Source of the DNA: Candidatus Heimdallarchaeota archaeon AB_125
GTDB taxonomy: Archaea; Asgardarchaeota; Heimdallarchaeia; Heimdallarchaeales; Heimdallarchaeaceae
Direction of reading: 5' to 3'
Assembly: GCA_001940755.1 (NCBI GenBank)
Contig: MEHH01000163.1
Coordinates: 1 to 6,395 of the forward strand
DNA: 6,395 nt
Position 1 is the stretch's first letter. Each line of letters starts with the position of its first letter. Below, piece by piece: positions 4,257 to 6,395 of the stretch. The translations under genes were made by a program, and so were the position numbers. The notes under the pieces are model-generated. The model searched no databases. It saw only the letters and a list, made by a program, of their open reading frames with translations, and was not told the origin of the DNA.

Positions 4257-5861
4257 TCAATCTTTTTCTCTTCTTCTAACTTTAGCTTCTTTCACAAAGT
4301 CCTTCTCTGTTGTCCAGAGAAATGTTGAAATGGTAGTGAATATCAGTAGAACAACAATCGGAACAATCAACCCAACTATATTATATGCAAAATTTTCAAG
4401 ATCACCAACTATCATAATGACTGCAAGTAATGCTAATCCACCAAGAACAATCCCAATTATTTCGCTTACTGACATAATTGTTTGTTGAATGCTTAAGGTT
4501 GAACCATGGAACTCAGCTTGTTTTTCTAATTCATCCTCTTTCTTTTTAGTTCCTTCTTCTACATCTAATGAACTGCTATCACCTAGTCTTCCACTGATAG
4601 CTGGGAAGTAAGCTGAAGCCATAAGAACTGCTACAATCAATAATATCAAGAGCCATACATTGCTATATAACCCATCAGCTGTAAACTCAGCATAAGGATC
4701 ATTCCAAGGTTTTCCTCCTGTTAAGAGATTTGTAAAGAATGCTATTGCGATTCCTGCTAGAAGCAAAGTTAATCCTGATATTCCTATAACTAATGTTCTC
4801 TTTCTACCAATTTTATCAGCTACCCAACCCCACAGAGCCATAGGTAAACCCATAGCTAGAGTTATACCTACTGTAGCAAAACTTGCAGATCCCGGTGTCG
4901 TGTGAACTGACAAGATAAGAAAACCCCAATTATTAAGTATTCCAATAATAGAAGCCGTTCCTAGAAGAGGAAGAATAATGCCTCTTCTACTTTTATGAGT
5001 CATCAATCTCCAGGATGTTCCTAATTCTTTCTTTATACTATATTTTTCTTCTTTTACTACTGATTTTGTTTTATCAATCATATAGTAGACTACTACTGCA
5101 GAGATAATTATTGCAAATCCAAAAAGAAGATAAAGATAAGCTAATCTTCCTGGATAAGATGGATCCCAGAAATTAACAAATTTTTCTGTTGTAATCTCGT
5201 CAAATCCGAAGAGAACTTTTTTTGCACCTCTCGTCCATTTCACTTTATAGTCAATTCCAATAATCTCATCATAAAGTATGCCTGCAAGGATTACACCAAC
5301 AGATCGGCCACCTGTAACTGCGACATTGTAAAAACCAATTCTAGTTGCTCTGTTTTCATAAACTGAGAATCTTGATATGTAACCATAAGAAGCATTAACT
5401 TTACATGATCCTGCTAAGCCATGGAGAAAATGAAATAGACTCATTCCAAAAATCATCAAACCATTTGTAAGAGGGACTATTCCAATCCATCCTTGCCAAT
5501 TTAGAGCACAGATACCATACCCGCTTAAAATTAATCCACCAGCTGCTGTTCCGAATAAAATCCATTTCTTGGCATCAGAGGTGTCTGATTTAAAACCAAA
5601 GAACCCAGAACTAAAAATCACAGCAAGCGCATAAGTAATTTCAACAACCATTATTGCAATGTTTGAAGTCCAATCTTCAATACCTAAATGCTTCCAAATG
5701 TAAATTGGCATTAAAACTGTTGTACTTCCAAATGCAACTCTTAGGAAAAAAGTAGATATTAGTATTCCAACAAGAGAAAGTTTTGGACGTGGAATCTCAT
5801 ACAAATTTTCTTCTTCATTTGCAGGTTCTAAAGCAGATTCTTTCATATCAATATATTCCAT
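4257..5861 (-). CDS. Major facilitator superfamily transporter, 12 predicted membrane segments
   Basis: The 534-residue integral membrane protein has hydrophobic segments near 29-50, 66-90, 100-122, 128-150, 174-198, 240-262, 294-318, 326-346, 354-378, 402-422, 456-484 and 490-515, the 6+6 layout of the MFS. The loop between segments 8 and 9 has GWVADKIGRKRTLVIG (345-360), a clear motif A (GxxxDrxGRkr). The matching N-half loop is degenerate (GFKSDTSDAKKW, 89-100). Two loops are unusually long: 200-238 after segment 5 and a charged one at 424-455 (DVEEGTKKKEDELEKQ) between 10 and 11, together with an acidic N-terminal tail. The length exceeds the common 400-450 residues mainly because of these. 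The family moves small solutes with H+ or other gradients; the substrate cannot be deduced. ATG 5861 gives the longest frame, and ATG 5846 (codon 6) is an alternative. No Shine-Dalgarno is seen. It reads toward PAC2 and may share its transcript. Confidence 0.85.
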   Translation of the reverse strand: MEYIDMKESALEPANEEENLYEIPRPKLSLVGILISTFFLRVAFGSTTVLMPIYIWKHLGIEDWTSNIAIMVVEITYALAVIFSSGFFGFKSDTSDAKKWILFGTAAGGLILSGYGICALNWQGWIGIVPLTNGLMIFGMSLFHFLHGLAGSCKVNASYGYISRFSVYENRATRIGFYNVAVTGGRSVGVILAGILYDEIIGIDYKVKWTRGAKKVLFGFDEITTEKFVNFWDPSYPGRLAYLYLLFGFAIIISAVVVYYMIDKTKSVVKEEKYSIKKELGTSWRLMTHKSRRGIILPLLGTASIIGILNNWGFLILSVHTTPGSASFATVGITLAMGLPMALWGWVADKIGRKRTLVIGISGLTLLLAGIAIAFFTNLLTGGKPWNDPYAEFTADGLYSNVWLLILLIVAVLMASAYFPAISGRLGDSSSLDVEEGTKKKEDELEKQAEFHGSTLSIQQTIMSVSEIIGIVLGGLALLAVIMIVGDLENFAYNIVGLIVPIVVLLIFTTISTFLWTTEKDFVKEAKVRRREKD

Positions 5862-5890
5862 GACTAATGATGAAAAGAATGGGTGAGTGA

Positions 5891-5902
5891 TATTAAAATT
5901 TA
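5891..5902 (-). promoter_or_regulatory. Possible TATA box for the MFS transporter gene
   Basis: TAAATTTTAATA on the minus strand lies 30-41 nt before ATG 5861. That spacing gives a short 5' leader and fits archaeal promoters without a Shine-Dalgarno. Support is positional only. Confidence 0.35.
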
Positions 5903-6001
5903 TGGTTAAAATGAATTCAAATACCAGTAAAATTTATCCAACATTTCTTCTAGTTAATCGCTTGATTATAAAAGTGAAATAGTTAGAAGCTACTCGCAGT
6001 A

Positions 6002-6035
6002 GCGTAAAGTATTTAAGAAAGGCGTAAAGTATTTA
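6002..6035. repeat. Two 14-bp direct repeats at 20-bp period, possible operator
   Basis: GCGTAAAGTATTTA occurs at 6002-6015 and again, identically, at 6022-6035. The spacing of 20 bp is close to two helical turns. The pair lies in the intergenic region between two divergent starts (MFS at 5861 and the plus-strand frame at 6088). The second copy includes a TATTTA run that could serve as a TATA box for the plus-strand gene. Tandem copies on one face of the helix suggest a regulator binding site; no regulator gene is in the window. Confidence 0.5.
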
Positions 6036-6067
6036 TTATTGTAGTTACATAACGTAATCAATAATAG

Positions 6068-6394
6068 TTATAGATGGAGAATAAAAAATGAGCAGCGAAA
6101 AACAATCAGTAACGATCGCAAAGATGGTGAAATTAGAGGCCGAAAAGCCAATTGAACTTCCAGAAGAATCATCTTATATAGATCAATAGCCTTCTCTCCC
6201 GGAGATATACCAGTACGATCCATCCCATTATTAATATCGAGCCAGACATGAGTCTCGAGTCCTGTTTTAACAGCCATAGCAGGAAGCGTTACACCACTAG
6301 AAGCTCCAAGTGTAAGAGCAGTAACACCGGCTAATGCAAGTTCCTCTAAAGCCATGTCTGCCATTATACCTACAGTATAACCACCATTCATAAC
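6068..6394 (-). pseudogene. Partial PLP-enzyme-like fragment (D-threonine aldolase/alanine racemase type), runs off window
   Basis: The frame is open to the window edge, so the gene's true start is outside; the internal ATG at 6391 need not be a start. The most telling segment is HVWLDINNGMDRTGISPGEK followed by AIDLYK (residues about 48-73 counted from 6391). It resembles the strand and GMxRTG.pg turn of fold-type III PLP enzymes such as D-threonine aldolase and alanine racemase N-terminal domains. Upstream, MALEELALAGVTALTLG fits a helix-strand unit, but its spacing to the GMDRTG segment is not typical. After about 6173 the translation (FRPLISPSLRSLLIVFRC) loses family character and is simply antisense to the plus-strand frame at 6088-6189. 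The fragment is richer in G+C than the rest of the window. Function is uncertain; the reading as a cut fragment joined in inverted orientation is inference. Confidence 0.4.
6088..6189 (+). CDS. Short 33-residue frame, probably the N-terminus of a truncated gene
   Basis: ATG 6088 has a good ribosome binding site, GGAGA at 6076-6080 with 7 nt spacing, and a promoter-like region with tandem repeats upstream. The frame reads MSSEKQSVTIAKMVKLEAEK and continues through PIELPEESSYIDQ to TAG at 6187-6189. The product is polar and not recognised. The start signals are better than those of most genes here, which is odd for so short a product. The reading frame ends where an antisense coding-like fragment begins (minus strand, to about 6173). 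I infer that it is the beginning of a longer gene cut at a rearrangement or assembly junction near 6170-6190. A genuine tiny protein is the alternative. Confidence 0.4.
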   Translation: MSSEKQSVTIAKMVKLEAEKPIELPEESSYIDQ

Positions 6395-6395
6395 C

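Larger units (their letters stand above)
5862..6087. other. Divergent intergenic promoter region
   Basis: This region separates the minus-strand transporter from the plus-strand frame at 6088. It holds the presumed transporter TATA box (5891-5902), the tandem 14-bp repeats (6002-6035), and the GGAGA ribosome binding site (6076-6080). No gene or RNA structure is recognised in it. Confidence 0.45.

Overview
The window looks like an AT-rich archaeal contig. The evidence is a fused gamma/delta subunit of a 2-oxoacid:ferredoxin oxidoreductase, a PAC2-family (proteasome assembly chaperone-like) protein, mostly weak or absent Shine-Dalgarno signals, and A/T boxes about 25-40 nt before several starts. 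The style of the PAC2 and transporter proteins would suit an Asgard-type archaeon, but that is an impression and not a demonstration.

Layout. Positions 1-1850 are an accessory, decaying segment. It holds a very AT-rich flank with palindromes (1-231), a double-SIS sugar-phosphate isomerase/deaminase-like gene on the minus strand (232-1308) split by one in-frame TAA at 532-534, and a relic of an IS200/IS605-type element (about 1414-1840). The relic keeps a degraded tnpA and an imperfect hairpin at each end. Positions 1930-5861 look like ordinary chromosomal coding sequence: a small unknown protein (1930-2313, +), the PorG-PorD fusion (2376-3290, +), a PAC2 protein with an acidic tail (3291-4190, -) and a 12-segment MFS transporter (4257-5861, -). 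The PorGD and PAC2 stop codons abut tail to tail with no spacer.

The right end (5862-6395) begins with a promoter-like region carrying a 14-bp direct repeat at 20-bp period. A short plus-strand reading frame with a good ribosome binding site follows (6088-6189). It runs head-on into an antisense, richer-GC fragment resembling a D-threonine aldolase/alanine racemase-type PLP enzyme that leaves the window. This looks like an inversion junction or an assembly chimera.

How the genes relate. PorGD would carry electrons for a CoA-dependent 2-oxoacid oxidoreductase, but the catalytic alpha and beta subunits are not in the window. The transporter and the PAC2 gene are codirectional, 66 nt apart, and may share a transcript. 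No CRISPR array, rRNA, tRNA or clear defence system was seen. The points most worth checking are the interrupted SIS gene, the solitary PorGD with an altered glycine-rich motif, the PAC2 tail ending in a near-HbYX sequence, and the right-end junction.
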